A stretch of DNA of 64,000 nt from VXNE01 sp965205735 (GCA_965205735.1 OZ242179.1:3472001-3536000), one strand, 5' to 3'; shown: positions 8,804-19,720, numbered from the stretch's first letter. Notes: generated from the sequence alone by a model not told the origin. Numbers and translations are program-made.

Positions 8804-10002
8804 GTGCAGAAGATACCCACGCTCAACACTGTCGCGGCCGCGGCGGTTGTCGCATCCATCTTGGCGCCGTTGCAGGCGTCTGCGGGATTCGCCGACGGAC
8901 TGCGGGATACGAAGCCCGCTTTCAATGTCCGATACCGCATGGAGACGGTTGATCAGGATGGTGTTGAAGACAATGCGCGCGCGTCGACGGCGCGGGCGCG
9001 CCTGTCGTGGATCATGCCGGCGACCGAGGGCTTTTCCGCCGGCATCGAAGGTGACTATGTGTTTCTCGTTGGAGACGAGAGATACAACTCCACCAACAAC
9101 GGCCGCACGGAGTTTCCCGTGGTGGCGGACCCCACGGGCTTCGATCTCAACGTACCTTCGATACCGCGACGACAGTCTGACGGTGACCATGGGCCGGCAG
9201 CGCATTGTCCACGGCGGACAACGTTTCGTCGGGGGGAGTGGCCTGGCGGCAGAACGAGCAGACCTTCGACGCCTTGCGCGTGCGGTCCTCGCACGACAAG
9301 GCCAGCATCGATTACAGCTACGTGGCGAACGTCAATCGGATCTTCGGTCCCGACGACGGCGCGCAACCGGCGGACTGGGAGGGGAATTCGCACCTGTTCC
9401 GGGTCGAGGTGAAGCCGGCGGAAGGACATGCGTTCGGCAGCTTTGTCTATCTTATGGATTTTCAGAACGACAACGGCCCGGCCAACGCCAACAGGACCTA
9501 TGGGATCGACTACTCGGCCTCTTTTGGAGCCTTCGGTCTGTCCGCCTCCTTCGCTCAGCAATCGGATTGGGCCGACAATCCGCGTTCCTACGACGCCGCC
9601 TACCACTCCCTTGAGGCGAGGCTGAAAGGCGGGCCGGTGACGTACACGGCGGGCTACGAAATACTCGGCAGCGACGAAGGCGCGGCCTCCTTCCGCACGC
9701 CGACCGCGACCTTGCACAAGTTCCAGGGCTGGACCGACAAGTTCCTGGCCACGCCGCCGGCGGGAATCAAGAACTTCTATCTGAAAGCCGCCACCAAAGT
9801 TGGTCCCGCGGCCTTCGCCGTCGCGCTGCACGATTTCAAAGCGGCCGAGGGCGGTGCGGACTACGGCCGGGAAGTGGACATATCGGTCTCGTGTCCCCTG
9901 GGGGCGAAGCTTGGCCTGCTGTTCAAGCTCGCGCGCTACACTGCGGACCAGCACGCGACCGACACCACCAAGGGGTGGTTCGTCGTCACCTACACCCTTT
10001 GA
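8804..10002 (+). pseudogene. frameshifted second copy of the outer-membrane barrel
   Basis: It starts with GTG at 8804 and an intact but different signal peptide (QKIPTLNTVAAAAVVASILA...ASAGFADGL). From RDTKPAFNVRYRMETV on it is nearly base-for-base the gene at 5410. Relative to that copy it has lost 5 bp after FDLN (near 9151) and gained one C near 9229, a net change of -4, so the original frame runs into nonsense and stops at 9412. The remaining barrel continues intact in another frame (9205-10002). Silent and missense differences appear only towards the 3' end. It is probably inactive, with a roughly 200-residue truncated product at best. Confidence 0.85.
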
Positions 10003-10169
10003 TCCGGCGCGGCACGACGCCGTGTGTCAAGCCCGTCTCCAAGGTGAATTCCGCGCCCGGATCCGATAGCGTCTCGCTGCAACACTCTGGCCCGAGCCGA
10101 GGGTGAGGAGCTCCTTTCTTTTGACGGGCCTCGCGTATATGGTTCGATGAAACCACGGGAATAGCGGCC

Positions 10170-11969
10170 ATGGGAATTCGCGAAATCGTTTCGGTGCTGG
10201 GGGACGTGCCGGTGCTGCTGGCGTTGAAGAAAGGCATGAAACCCCGTCCCCTGGATGAAAAGGATTGTTTGGGCGCCGTCGTCGAACGCACCGCCCGGAA
10301 CTTCGGTACTCTGAGTGCCGTCGTCTGCGAGGGTGAGACCGTTACGTGGGGAGACCTCAACGCTCGCGCCAACCGTTACGCCCAGTTCCTCAGGGGAGCT
10401 GGACTGGGCCTCGGCGATACCGTCAGCATCGTCATGGAGAACCGAATCGAGTTCCTGGCGTTGTTGATCGCGACCAACAAGCTCGGCATCACGGCCGGAC
10501 TGATCAATACCAACTTGCGCGGGCGACCGCTCATTCACTGCGTCAACGTGACCGCGTCCACGAAATGCGTGTTTGGAGGCGAGGTCCAGGACGCGATCGA
10601 GGACGCGAAAGACGAATTCGATCTCGAGGAAGGCACCGACTACTTTGTCGTGCCGGACGGCTCGAAGGTGCCCGATTGGGCGATCGACATGGCAGCGGGA
10701 AGCGCCCAACTTTCGGAGGAAAACCCGGCAGAGACCGGCGATATGACCCTCGGCCAGACTGCCATGTATATCTTTACTTCCGGCACCACGGGCTTGCCCA
10801 AGGCCGCCGTGATGTCTAATCGCCGCTATCTGATGACCGCGGGGTTGTCGGCCACCGCGGGGCTACGCTGCACTTCAAAGGATCGCATCTACATCTGCCT
10901 GCCGCTTTACCACGGCACCGCGCTCATGGTGGGCGCGGGTGCGGCGTTCATGTCCGGTGCGTCGATGTTCCTGCGGCGGCGGTTCTCTGCGAGGGCATTC
11001 CTGCCCGATGTGCGCGAGCACGGCTGCACGTCTTTCATTTACGTCGGTGAACTGTGTCGTTACCTGAACAATTCCGAGGCAAAACCCGATGATCGCGACA
11101 ATCCGCTGCACACGATGATGGGCAACGGCTTGCGGCCCGATATCTGGCTGGACTTCAAGCGGCGCTACGGAATAACGCGCGTGACCGAGTTCTATGGCGC
11201 AAGCGAGGGCAACGCGGCCTTCGCGAACTTGCTGAACAAGGACTGCACGTTCGGCATGACCTCGTCGAAAGTCGCCCTGGTCCGCTACGACGTGGACACC
11301 GACGAGATAGTGCGCGGCGCGGATGGCCGCTGCATAGAAGTGGAACAAGGCGAGCCGGGTCTGCTGCTGGGACATATCAGTCCCACGGCCAGGTTCGAGG
11401 GCTACACGGACGCGGAAGCTACGGAGAGCAAGGTCCTGCGCGATGTGTTGGGGGAGGGCGATGCCTGGTTCAACACGGGCGATCTCATCCGGGAAGTCGA
11501 TGTCGGATTCTCCCTTGGCTACCCGCACTATCAGTTCGTCGACCGCACCGGCGACACCTTTCGCTGGAAGTCGGAAAACGTGTCCACCAATGAAGTCGGA
11601 GAGATCATCAACGGCTTCCAGGATGTCGGGTTCTGCAACGTCTACGGGGTGGAGGTGCCGGCGGCCGACGGCCGCGCGGGTATGGCGGCGGTGCGTTTGG
11701 CCGAAGGTTGTGACCTCGACCTGGACGGCCTGGCCGCCTACGTTGCGCGCGAACTGCCCCCCTACGCGCGGCCCGTCTTCGTCCGCGTACAGACGGAAAT
11801 AGAAGTGACCGGCACGTTCAAGATGGTCAAGGGGGATCTCAAGCGGGAAGGTTTCGACATCGCGGAAATCGACGATCCGGTCTACGTGATGAAGCCCGGC
11901 AGCACGACCTACGAGCCTTTGGACTCGGACTACCTGGCGACCATTCGCAGCGGCGCCGCGGGTTTCTGA
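10170..11969 (+). CDS. long-chain acyl-CoA synthetase (FATP/FadD6-like AMP-binding enzyme)
   Basis: This 599-residue member of the adenylate-forming ANL family activates fatty acids to acyl-CoA via acyl-AMP. The AMP-binding P-loop YIFTSGTTGLPK is at residues 200-211. EFYGASEGN, NTGDLIR and the hinge-type DRTGDTFRWKSENV are present, and FKMVKGDLKREGFD near the end supplies the C-terminal catalytic lysine region. The spacing and the FRWKGEN-like block match the very-long-chain/FATP (SLC27-like) branch rather than classical FadD. It stands alone, with 167 bp of empty sequence upstream and a convergent membrane-protein gene 20 bp downstream. Chain-length preference is not predictable here. Confidence 0.9.
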   Translation: MGIREIVSVLGDVPVLLALKKGMKPRPLDEKDCLGAVVERTARNFGTLSAVVCEGETVTWGDLNARANRYAQFLRGAGLGLGDTVSIVMENRIEFLALLIATNKLGITAGLINTNLRGRPLIHCVNVTASTKCVFGGEVQDAIEDAKDEFDLEEGTDYFVVPDGSKVPDWAIDMAAGSAQLSEENPAETGDMTLGQTAMYIFTSGTTGLPKAAVMSNRRYLMTAGLSATAGLRCTSKDRIYICLPLYHGTALMVGAGAAFMSGASMFLRRRFSARAFLPDVREHGCTSFIYVGELCRYLNNSEAKPDDRDNPLHTMMGNGLRPDIWLDFKRRYGITRVTEFYGASEGNAAFANLLNKDCTFGMTSSKVALVRYDVDTDEIVRGADGRCIEVEQGEPGLLLGHISPTARFEGYTDAEATESKVLRDVLGEGDAWFNTGDLIREVDVGFSLGYPHYQFVDRTGDTFRWKSENVSTNEVGEIINGFQDVGFCNVYGVEVPAADGRAGMAAVRLAEGCDLDLDGLAAYVARELPPYARPVFVRVQTEIEVTGTFKMVKGDLKREGFDIAEIDDPVYVMKPGSTTYEPLDSDYLATIRSGAAGF

Positions 11970-11989
11970 TCCCCCGGGAGGAAAGATCG

Positions 11990-12751
11990 CTACCGCCAAG
12001 CGGCTTTCGAGCGCTGATCCCTTGACTCGGGAAGTGTAGCGCTCATGCATCCGGATCCGGCGGTGTCTCTGCGCAGACGATTGTGGATCAGGAAGGGGAG
12101 CAGCAACAGGCAGAACAATAACAGCGCGAATGCATCGAGGATCGGTATGTACCAGGGCCACGGCGCGAAGAAGAACGGCGACTGCGTGACGGGCGGCGCC
12201 ATGAGAAACATGTAGTTGCTTCCCAGCGCCCAGTTCACGCTGAATACGACCACGCAAAGCAGGTTGAGCAGGACGAAGGCGCGAACGACGGACATGGCGG
12301 TCGGGCGCATGCCGAGGCCCCAGGTGGCGAACAGCGCCCCCGCGACAATGCCGCCGTGGGCGATAAAGTACTGAAAGAAGCGGTACTCCGGAAACCCCAC
12401 TTCGAGTTGCGGGGTGACCAAAGCGTTCGTTGTGCCGGCGAGACCCCAGAACCAGGCGATTTCATAGGCCATGCGATTGCGAAAGACGAGGGCGACCATG
12501 ACCGCGAACACCGCGATGCCGCATACGTGCAGCGGGAGATTCAATCGCACGAATACTTCCACGCCCGAAGTCGCCAGGCGCCAAATCCAGTGCGCCGTCT
12601 CATTGATCAGGAGCACGGCTGCGAAAGCAATGCATATTCCCCCGGCGGCGCGCTTGTAACGCCTGACGATGACGGCGAGGATGATTGGTAGGGCGAGCGT
12701 CAAGCTCACTGCGCCGATGTGGGCAGGGCCAAGAAATTCAAACTGAGACAT
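11990..12751 (-). CDS. TIGR02206/YwaF-like integral membrane protein
   Basis: The start is placed at the ATG at 12751 (MSQFEFLGPAHIG); longer reading runs into the divergent permease. The 253-residue product has about seven hydrophobic helices. Features typical of the YwaF-like TIGR02206 family are LNLPLHVCGIAVF, GGIVAGALFATWGLGMRP and ALGSNYMFLMAPP. The function of this family is unknown. It is divergent from the amino-acid permease, with only 12 bp between start codons, so the two promoters must overlap the neighbouring genes. The C-terminus is a short charged cytoplasmic tail. Confidence 0.8.
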   Translation of the reverse strand: MSQFEFLGPAHIGAVSLTLALPIILAVIVRRYKRAAGGICIAFAAVLLINETAHWIWRLATSGVEVFVRLNLPLHVCGIAVFAVMVALVFRNRMAYEIAWFWGLAGTTNALVTPQLEVGFPEYRFFQYFIAHGGIVAGALFATWGLGMRPTAMSVVRAFVLLNLLCVVVFSVNWALGSNYMFLMAPPVTQSPFFFAPWPWYIPILDAFALLLFCLLLLPFLIHNRLRRDTAGSGCMSATLPESRDQRSKAAWR

Positions 12752-12763
12752 GACCCAGCAATT

Positions 12764-14113
12764 ATGCCCTTCGGTAAGAACCTCGTCCGCCGCGGGATCG
12801 ATCGGTTGAACGCACGACAGTTCACCTCGCGCACCGCCGTGGCCGTGGTGATCGCCAACATGATCGGCACAGGGGTGTTTACAAGCCTCGGTTTCCAACT
12901 GTTGGAAATCCAATCGGGTTTCGTCATCTTGATGCTGTGGTTCATCGGCGGCCTGACGGCGCTTTGCGGCGCGTTGACCTATGCCGAACTCGGCTCGGCG
13001 ATGCCGCGTTCGGGCGGCGAATACAACTTTCTGTCACGAATCTACCATCCGGGCGCCGGCTTCGTGTCCGGTTGGATTTCCGCAACGATCGGCTTCGCTG
13101 CGCCCTCTGCTCTGGCCGCCATTACCTTCGGCACGTACATCGCGTCCGTTCTTCCGGGGTATTCGCCGACCTGGCTCGCCGCGCTGCTTATCATTGCTCT
13201 CGCGGCCGTTCACTCCTCTACGCGCCGCGCGAGCGGTGGCACCCAGCGTGCGTTCACGTACCTGAAAGTCGGCTTGATCGCGGCCTTCTGCATCCTTACG
13301 TGGGCGCTGGTCGAGACGCCCCAGGATATCCGCCTGCTTCCCGCGCCCGGAGATGGCGCCCTGATGGCCTCGGGCGCATTTGCCGTTGCCCTTATCTACG
13401 TCAACTACGCCTATATGGGTTGGAATGCCGCAACCTATCTCCTCGATGAATTGGAACGTCCCGCCGAGACGCTCTCGATGATCCTGCTGGTGGGGACGGG
13501 GACTGTGTTGATCCTGTATCTGTGGCTCAATTTCAGCTTTTTGTACGCGGCCCCAGTCGATGCCATGGCCGGCAAGATAGAGATCGGCTACATCGCCGCC
13601 CGCTTCGTCCTCGGGGAATCGGGTGCCGCGATCATGGGCATCGTCCTGGCGTCATTGCTCGTTTCGACGGTGAGCGCGATGACCCTGGCGGGGCCCCGAG
13701 TGCTGCAGGTTGTCGGCCAGGACTTCAAAGCGTTCCGTCTACTGGCAAGGACAAACGCCCATGGCGTGCCGACTGTCGCAATCCTGTTCCAGTCCGCGCT
13801 GGCTTTGGTTTTCGTGGTGACGGCTTCGTTTGAGTCCATCCTTGTGTTTGCGGGATTTACCCTCGGCGTGAGCAGCGCGCTCACGGTCGCCGGCGTGTTC
13901 GTGCTGCGGTGGCGCGAATCCTCCCTCGAACGCCCTTGCAGGGTGCCGCTTTACCCACTACCGCCATTGATCTACCTTGCAGTTACCGGTTGGACGCTGG
14001 CGTACATATCCATGCGGCGGCCGATGGAAAGCCTGGCGGGACTGTTGATCATTGGCCTCGGTGTCGTCTTTTATGTGGTCGTGCAGCGCATGTCGCGGGA
14101 GCGTTGCGCTTGA
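12764..14113 (+). CDS. APC-superfamily amino-acid permease
   Basis: The start at the ATG at 12764 (MPFGKNLVRR) gives 449 residues with about twelve transmembrane helices. The first helix region TAVAVVIANMIGTGVFTSLG contains the G-x-G-x-F substrate-backbone motif typical of APC transporters, followed by GALTYAELGSAMPRSGGEYN in helices 2-3. It most resembles LAT/PotE-type cytoplasmic-membrane amino-acid carriers; the specific substrate is unknown. The promoter for the ribosomal str operon overlaps its stop codon. Confidence 0.88.
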   Translation: MPFGKNLVRRGIDRLNARQFTSRTAVAVVIANMIGTGVFTSLGFQLLEIQSGFVILMLWFIGGLTALCGALTYAELGSAMPRSGGEYNFLSRIYHPGAGFVSGWISATIGFAAPSALAAITFGTYIASVLPGYSPTWLAALLIIALAAVHSSTRRASGGTQRAFTYLKVGLIAAFCILTWALVETPQDIRLLPAPGDGALMASGAFAVALIYVNYAYMGWNAATYLLDELERPAETLSMILLVGTGTVLILYLWLNFSFLYAAPVDAMAGKIEIGYIAARFVLGESGAAIMGIVLASLLVSTVSAMTLAGPRVLQVVGQDFKAFRLLARTNAHGVPTVAILFQSALALVFVVTASFESILVFAGFTLGVSSALTVAGVFVLRWRESSLERPCRVPLYPLPPLIYLAVTGWTLAYISMRRPMESLAGLLIIGLGVVFYVVVQRMSRERCA

Positions 14114-14138
14114 TGCTACCGGCGTGCATGCATAGAAT
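14110..14138 (+). promoter_or_regulatory. sigma70-type promoter of the str operon
   Basis: TTGATG at 14110-14115 and TAGAAT at 14133-14138 are separated by exactly 17 bp, followed by a GC-rich start region (ctgcgccc). It lies 70 bp before rpsL and overlaps the stop codon of the permease gene. It was assigned by pattern only. Confidence 0.6.
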
Positions 14139-14208
14139 ACTGCGCCCCTTGGGATTGGGTGTCCGTCTGTTCGGATGCATCTCGAGGGATGGAGTACCTG
14201 GATAACGC

Positions 14209-14580
14209 ATGGCGACTATCAGCCAATTGGTTCGCAAGCCGCGCAAGCGGCGCCAATCGAAGAGCATCGTGCCGGCGCTGCAGGCCTCGCCGCAGAAGCG
14301 CGGCGTCTGTACCCGCGTCTACACGACCACGCCGCGCAAACCGAACTCCGCCCTGCGGAAGGTCTGCCGTGTGCGTCTGACGAACGGCTACGAGGTCAAT
14401 TCCTATATCGGCGGCGAGGGTCACAACCTGCAGGAACACTCGGTCGTGCTTATTCGGGGCGGACGCGTCAAGGATCTTCCCGGCGTTCGCTACCATACGA
14501 TCAGGGGTACGCTGGACACATCTGGCGTGGCCGAACGGCGGCGTGGCCGCTCAAAGTACGGGGCAAAGCGACCAAAGTAA
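14209..14580 (+). CDS. rpsL: 30S ribosomal protein S12
   Basis: The 123-residue length is standard. S12 sits at the decoding centre. TTTPRKPNSALRKVCRVRL and RGGRVKDLPGVRYHTIRG are both intact, including the two lysines whose replacement classically gives streptomycin resistance, so a sensitive genotype is expected (inference). It is the first gene of the str operon, followed by rpsG after a 173-bp spacer that contains short tandem repeats, which is unusually long for this pair. Confidence 0.98.
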   Translation: MATISQLVRKPRKRRQSKSIVPALQASPQKRGVCTRVYTTTPRKPNSALRKVCRVRLTNGYEVNSYIGGEGHNLQEHSVVLIRGGRVKDLPGVRYHTIRGTLDTSGVAERRRGRSKYGAKRPK

Positions 14581-14600
14581 TTTCCGGCGAATCGCGGCGC

Positions 14601-14646
14601 GATGGCGCAATGCGATGGCGCAATGATGGTGCAATGATGGTGCAAT
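14601..14646 (+). repeat. four 11-bp tandem units between rpsL and rpsG
   Basis: GATGGCGCAAT / GATGGTGCAAT is repeated four times (starts 14601, 14614, 14625, 14636), beginning 20 bp after the rpsL stop. It is one of several short tandem arrays in intercistronic gaps of this ribosomal cluster. Confidence 0.8.
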
Positions 14647-14753
14647 TAAAGCATCGCTCGCTATTGGATATCGCCCCTGGATTCGAATAGGTCCTCCCGA
14701 GGAGCGCAAGGCAATTGTGACAGGGCGAGCAATGAGCAACATGGAGGCATGAG

Positions 14754-15224
14754 ATGCCGAGACGAAGAGTCGTCGCCAAACGGGAAATTCTCCCGGACCC
14801 TAAATATCACAACCAGACCGTAGCGAAATTCATCAACCATGTGATGGTAAGCGGCAAGAAGTCTGTCGCGGAAGGCATCGTTTACGGGGCTTTGTCGCGA
14901 ATCGAGCAAAGGGAGCACTCTGATCCGGTTGAAACGTTTGAAAAAGCGTTGGAAACCGTGGCACCGTTTGTCGAAGTCAAGTCCCGCAGAGTTGGCGGAG
15001 CAACCTACCAGGTTCCCGTTGAGGTCAGGCCATCCCGGCGCCAGGCGCTGGCCATGCGCTGGCTGGTAGACAGCGCGCGGGCACGTCGTGAGAAATCCAT
15101 GGCGGCGCGATTGGCGGGAGAACTGATGGACGCGGCGGAGGGTCGGGGCTCCGCGGTTAGAAGACGCGAGGATACGCACCGCATGGCCGAAGCGAACAGG
15201 GCTTTCTCGCACTACCGGTTCTAG
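14754..15224 (+). CDS. rpsG: 30S ribosomal protein S7
   Basis: The 156-residue length is standard. S7 nucleates assembly of the 30S head and contacts E-site tRNA. It begins MPRRRVVAKREILPDP and carries the conserved GGATYQVPVEVRPSRR and RWLV blocks. In E. coli S7 also represses the str mRNA; the spacer upstream is repeat-filled here, so such control is uncertain. Its TAG stop lies in a CTAG that also begins a copy of the R1 terminal repeat (15222-15240). Confidence 0.98.
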   Translation: MPRRRVVAKREILPDPKYHNQTVAKFINHVMVSGKKSVAEGIVYGALSRIEQREHSDPVETFEKALETVAPFVEVKSRRVGGATYQVPVEVRPSRRQALAMRWLVDSARARREKSMAARLAGELMDAAEGRGSAVRRREDTHRMAEANRAFSHYRF

Positions 15225-15240
15225 CCGGGATACTTCACCA
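15222..15240. repeat. solo R1-type terminal repeat on the rpsG stop codon
   Basis: tagccgggatacttcacca matches the R1 end with a few changes. Its first three bases are the rpsG stop codon. No second inverted end is visible before fusA. Confidence 0.55.
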
Positions 15241-15301
15241 GCAACTTTACTCACGCGATGCTGTCGGGGCGCCGTTCTCGACAGCGTATTGGAGATGTGC
15301 A

Positions 15302-17385
<2,084 letters not shown>

Positions 17386-17392
<7 letters not shown>

Positions 17393-18654
17393 GGCGATTG
17401 CGGCGGCTCAACAGTTGATCGGCGCCTGTGCTCTGCCGGGAGTGGTCGCAGAAGCCAGTCGTACCAGGGCTTTAGCCCGGATATTTCACCAAGGGCCTCG
17501 ATGATCGCGCGAGGTCGCGGCCAGCGCAGCTTGTTTCCGGTGAGATATCGGAAAAACGGACGCACCTGATTGAACAAAAGTGATATTTGTTCTCTCCACA
17601 AGCGACTCGGTGAAATCTCCGGGCCAGGCGAGTCGGCCTTGTCGTAGAACTGGCTGAACCATCGGCGATACTTGGCGATCGGCCCATCGCCATCACAGAG
17701 TATCGGCGCCTCGCGGAACACCTTGTTTTCCCAGATCGGTATGTCCTGCCCCACTTGACGGACGACTTCGGCGATCAGACCGTCGACCAGTGGTTTGAAT
17801 CGGGCGGGCGTATCCAGTCGCTTGGCAAAGGTGAAGCATAGCTTCATCCTGGCAGGGGTGATGGGGGTCATCGTGCCGAGCATGACCGTCTTGGCCCCCA
17901 GGTCGAAAGTCTGGGTGCTCATGCCCGGTCCGCAGCTCCGCGTGACGAGATGGATGGTCTCCATTCTGGTCAAGTCGATGCTGCCCTTGTCGTCTATGGC
18001 GGGCGCAAGCAGGGTCAATTCGGTATCGCGACGGTGACCGGCGAGGGTGACTTTGGCCTCGGGCATGTCTTGCGCACCGTGAACAGCCACGAAGTGCGCG
18101 ACGTCCACTGCGTTTTCCCCGGATTCCTGTATCGGAGCATTCACCTCCCACTCGTAGCGCGTGGGCTCGCTCCAGTCCGGATCGGCCAGTTCGGGAACGT
18201 CGTCAAGGTCGAACAATGGCGGCACACGCCGCGGATGATGCCAGGCCCATATCATCCGGTTCCGTTCCTCTACCGGATAGCTGTACAGGCACGGCCCATT
18301 CGCGGCCCGTCGAGGTATCGCGCGGGCGTAGGGTACGCTCGTGCAAACCCCGTCGCCGTCGAACCGCCAGCCGTGGAACGGGCAGATGATCGCGTTATCC
18401 TCCACCCTGCCGCCGTACCCGATGTGGGCGCCGAGATGCGGACAGAATGCCGCCGTCACGTGTGCCTGGCCGTCCTCGGTGCGGAACAGCACCAGATGTT
18501 CATCGAAGTAATACAGCGGACGGACGTCGCCGGGCGCAAGGTCTGCGCTGCAGGCCAAGGCGTACCAGCCGAAGGGCATGGGCAAACTTGCGGCCGGCTC
18601 TTCATGGCGAGATGGGGGGCGGGCGGCGGGTTCGGATGAGGATCGAGTTCTCAT
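17386..18654 (-). CDS. Rieske [2Fe-2S] oxygenase, KshA-like, with an R1-derived C-terminal tail
   Basis: The start is put at the ATG at 18654 (422 residues); the longer ORF runs into the promoter region. The N-terminal Rieske domain has CPHLGAHIGYGG and CPFHGW (C-x-H and C-x2-H ligands of the 2Fe-2S cluster). The mononuclear-iron triad is DVAHFVAVH. WENKVF and GDGPIAKYRRWFSQFY resemble KshA/Rieske monooxygenases acting on steroids or similar ring compounds; a separate reductase would be needed and is not in the window. Family members usually end shortly after RxFY. Here about 79 further residues follow, and the DNA for roughly residues 344-394 is a short R1 element with recognisable inverted ends. 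It is divergent from a tetR gene and interrupts the ribosomal supercluster. Confidence 0.85.
17473..17626. mobile_element. short R1 element inside the 3' coding end of the Rieske gene
   Basis: tagcccggatatttcaccaa at 17473-17492 is imperfectly inverted at 17607-17626 (about 17 of 20 bases). The sequence between them parallels both arms of R1 at 8451-8787: GTTCAATC, then a CTGCGC/GCTGCGC block, then GCGATCATCG beside the right end. The roughly 200-bp centre of R1 is absent. It is read in frame by the oxygenase gene. Confidence 0.65.
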
Positions 18655-18702
18655 GTCGTTCTGCCCATGGCTTGTGCGCGGATTATTGGCTTGTCCGTGG
18701 TT

Positions 18703-18743
18703 TTGCCTCGAATATGTAGTACAGAATACAATAACCTGTTCTA
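18703..18743 (+). promoter_or_regulatory. tetR promoter with candidate operator AACctGTT
   Basis: The AT-rich divergent region between the Rieske and tetR genes contains TTGCCT (18703-18708) and TACAAT (18727-18732), 18 bp apart, reading towards tetR. Overlapping it, 18730-18743 carries the palindromic core AAC-N2-GTT followed by N2-A. This resembles the TnnAACnnGTTnnA motif described for mycobacterial KstR, with the first base differing. No experimental support is implied. Confidence 0.4.
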
Positions 18744-18914
18744 TAAAAAACACCATAAGGGAATGTTTTTTACATTTTTGTTCCACTCTAGATCCCGAGA
18801 CCGGGTGAACTGGGAACGGGCATCCCCGTATGGGGTCGGGTGGTCGTTGAGCGGGTCTCGGGCGCGGCGGGCCAAGTAGAGAAAACCCTTGTCATTTGGT
18901 AGATTGGGTGGCAT

Positions 18915-19604
18915 ATGCGCACCAAATTCGGGCTCGGTCGCCTGCAAGCACGAGCCGAGGACACGCGACGGACCATCCTTGATTCGGCGGTAACGCTGTA
19001 TCTGAGCCAGGGCGCGGAGAACACGACGGTCAGCGCCATCATCAAGCGGGCGCGTTTGGGTCGCACGACTTTCTACCGGTACTTCAAGGACGCCGACGAC
19101 GTGTTGAATCAGGCGGTGATCCGGGACTTTCATGCGCTGATGGCGGATTTCGAGACCCAAACGTATGAACATGCCAGCCTGGAGGAACAGATCGTCGAGG
19201 ATATCTCCTGGTTCTTTCGCCAGTTGCGCCGTCGCCCGGCCTTGAAGTTGCTCTTCGCGAACAACAGCCGACAGCTATACGAGCGGATCGACGAATCGCT
19301 CGCTGCCTGTTTCAACGCAGCAATGGCGTGCTCGCGCACGACGTTCGAGCGGGCCCGGCGAATGGGGCGTTTGCGGGAAGGCATCACGCTCCACAGGTAC
19401 GTGGAATGGTGCATGTTTATCGTGATGTCGTTGCAGACGGTAAACTTTCCTTTCGCGGGCAATGAATTTCGGCTGCGCGAGATGTTGAAGGACTTTGTGG
19501 TGCCGTCGTTGGTCGTCAGCGCAGGTCAAGCGAAGCCGCCAGAAGAGCCGGAGTTGGATAGCGACGAACACGCTGTCGAGTTCCTGCGCCGGAGCGACAG
19601 CTAG
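18915..19604 (+). CDS. TetR/AcrR-family transcriptional regulator
   Basis: The 229-residue product begins with an N-terminal HTH: TRRTILDSAVTLYLSQGAEN, then TTVSAIIKRARLGRTTFYRY, the normal TetR recognition pattern. The C-terminal ligand-binding domain is generic. It is transcribed away from the Rieske oxygenase, the usual arrangement for a local repressor of the enzyme gene, which is inferred from position. Its stop codon TAG lies in a CTAG that begins a 59-bp dispersed repeat. The S10-operon promoter lies 83 bp further on. Confidence 0.9.
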   Translation: MRTKFGLGRLQARAEDTRRTILDSAVTLYLSQGAENTTVSAIIKRARLGRTTFYRYFKDADDVLNQAVIRDFHALMADFETQTYEHASLEEQIVEDISWFFRQLRRRPALKLLFANNSRQLYERIDESLAACFNAAMACSRTTFERARRMGRLREGITLHRYVEWCMFIVMSLQTVNFPFAGNEFRLREMLKDFVVPSLVVSAGQAKPPEEPELDSDEHAVEFLRRSDS

Positions 19605-19659
19605 GGCCACAAAGACCGTCGCCCTGGCGGGTGCCGTGTTGTGCTCCCGCCCAAGCCCG
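19601..19659 (+). repeat. dispersed repeat R3, copy 1 (after tetR)
   Basis: About 59 bp beginning at the CTAG containing the tetR stop (ctag, ggccacaaag ... cccgcccaagcccg) recurs with few changes at 34948-35004, where it also begins at CTAG. There is no coding content of its own that I can defend. Confidence 0.7.
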
Positions 19660-19686
19660 CGTACTGCGGCAAGCGGCGAATTAGAA

Positions 19687-19715
19687 TTGCCCTGAACGGG
19701 GTTCGCGCGTATAGT
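19687..19715 (+). promoter_or_regulatory. sigma70-type promoter of the S10 operon
   Basis: TTGCCC (19687-19692) and TATAGT (19710-19715) have an exact 17-bp spacer and a GC-rich discriminator (gcgcgg). Transcription would start near 19721, just at the leader hairpin. It was assigned by pattern. Confidence 0.6.
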
Positions 19716-19720
19716 GCGCG

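Noticed and set aside
9151..9229. Programmed frameshift in the second barrel
   Set aside because: A 5-bp deletion and a distant 1-bp insertion do not restore the frame, and there is no slippery heptamer, so decay or sequence error is more likely.
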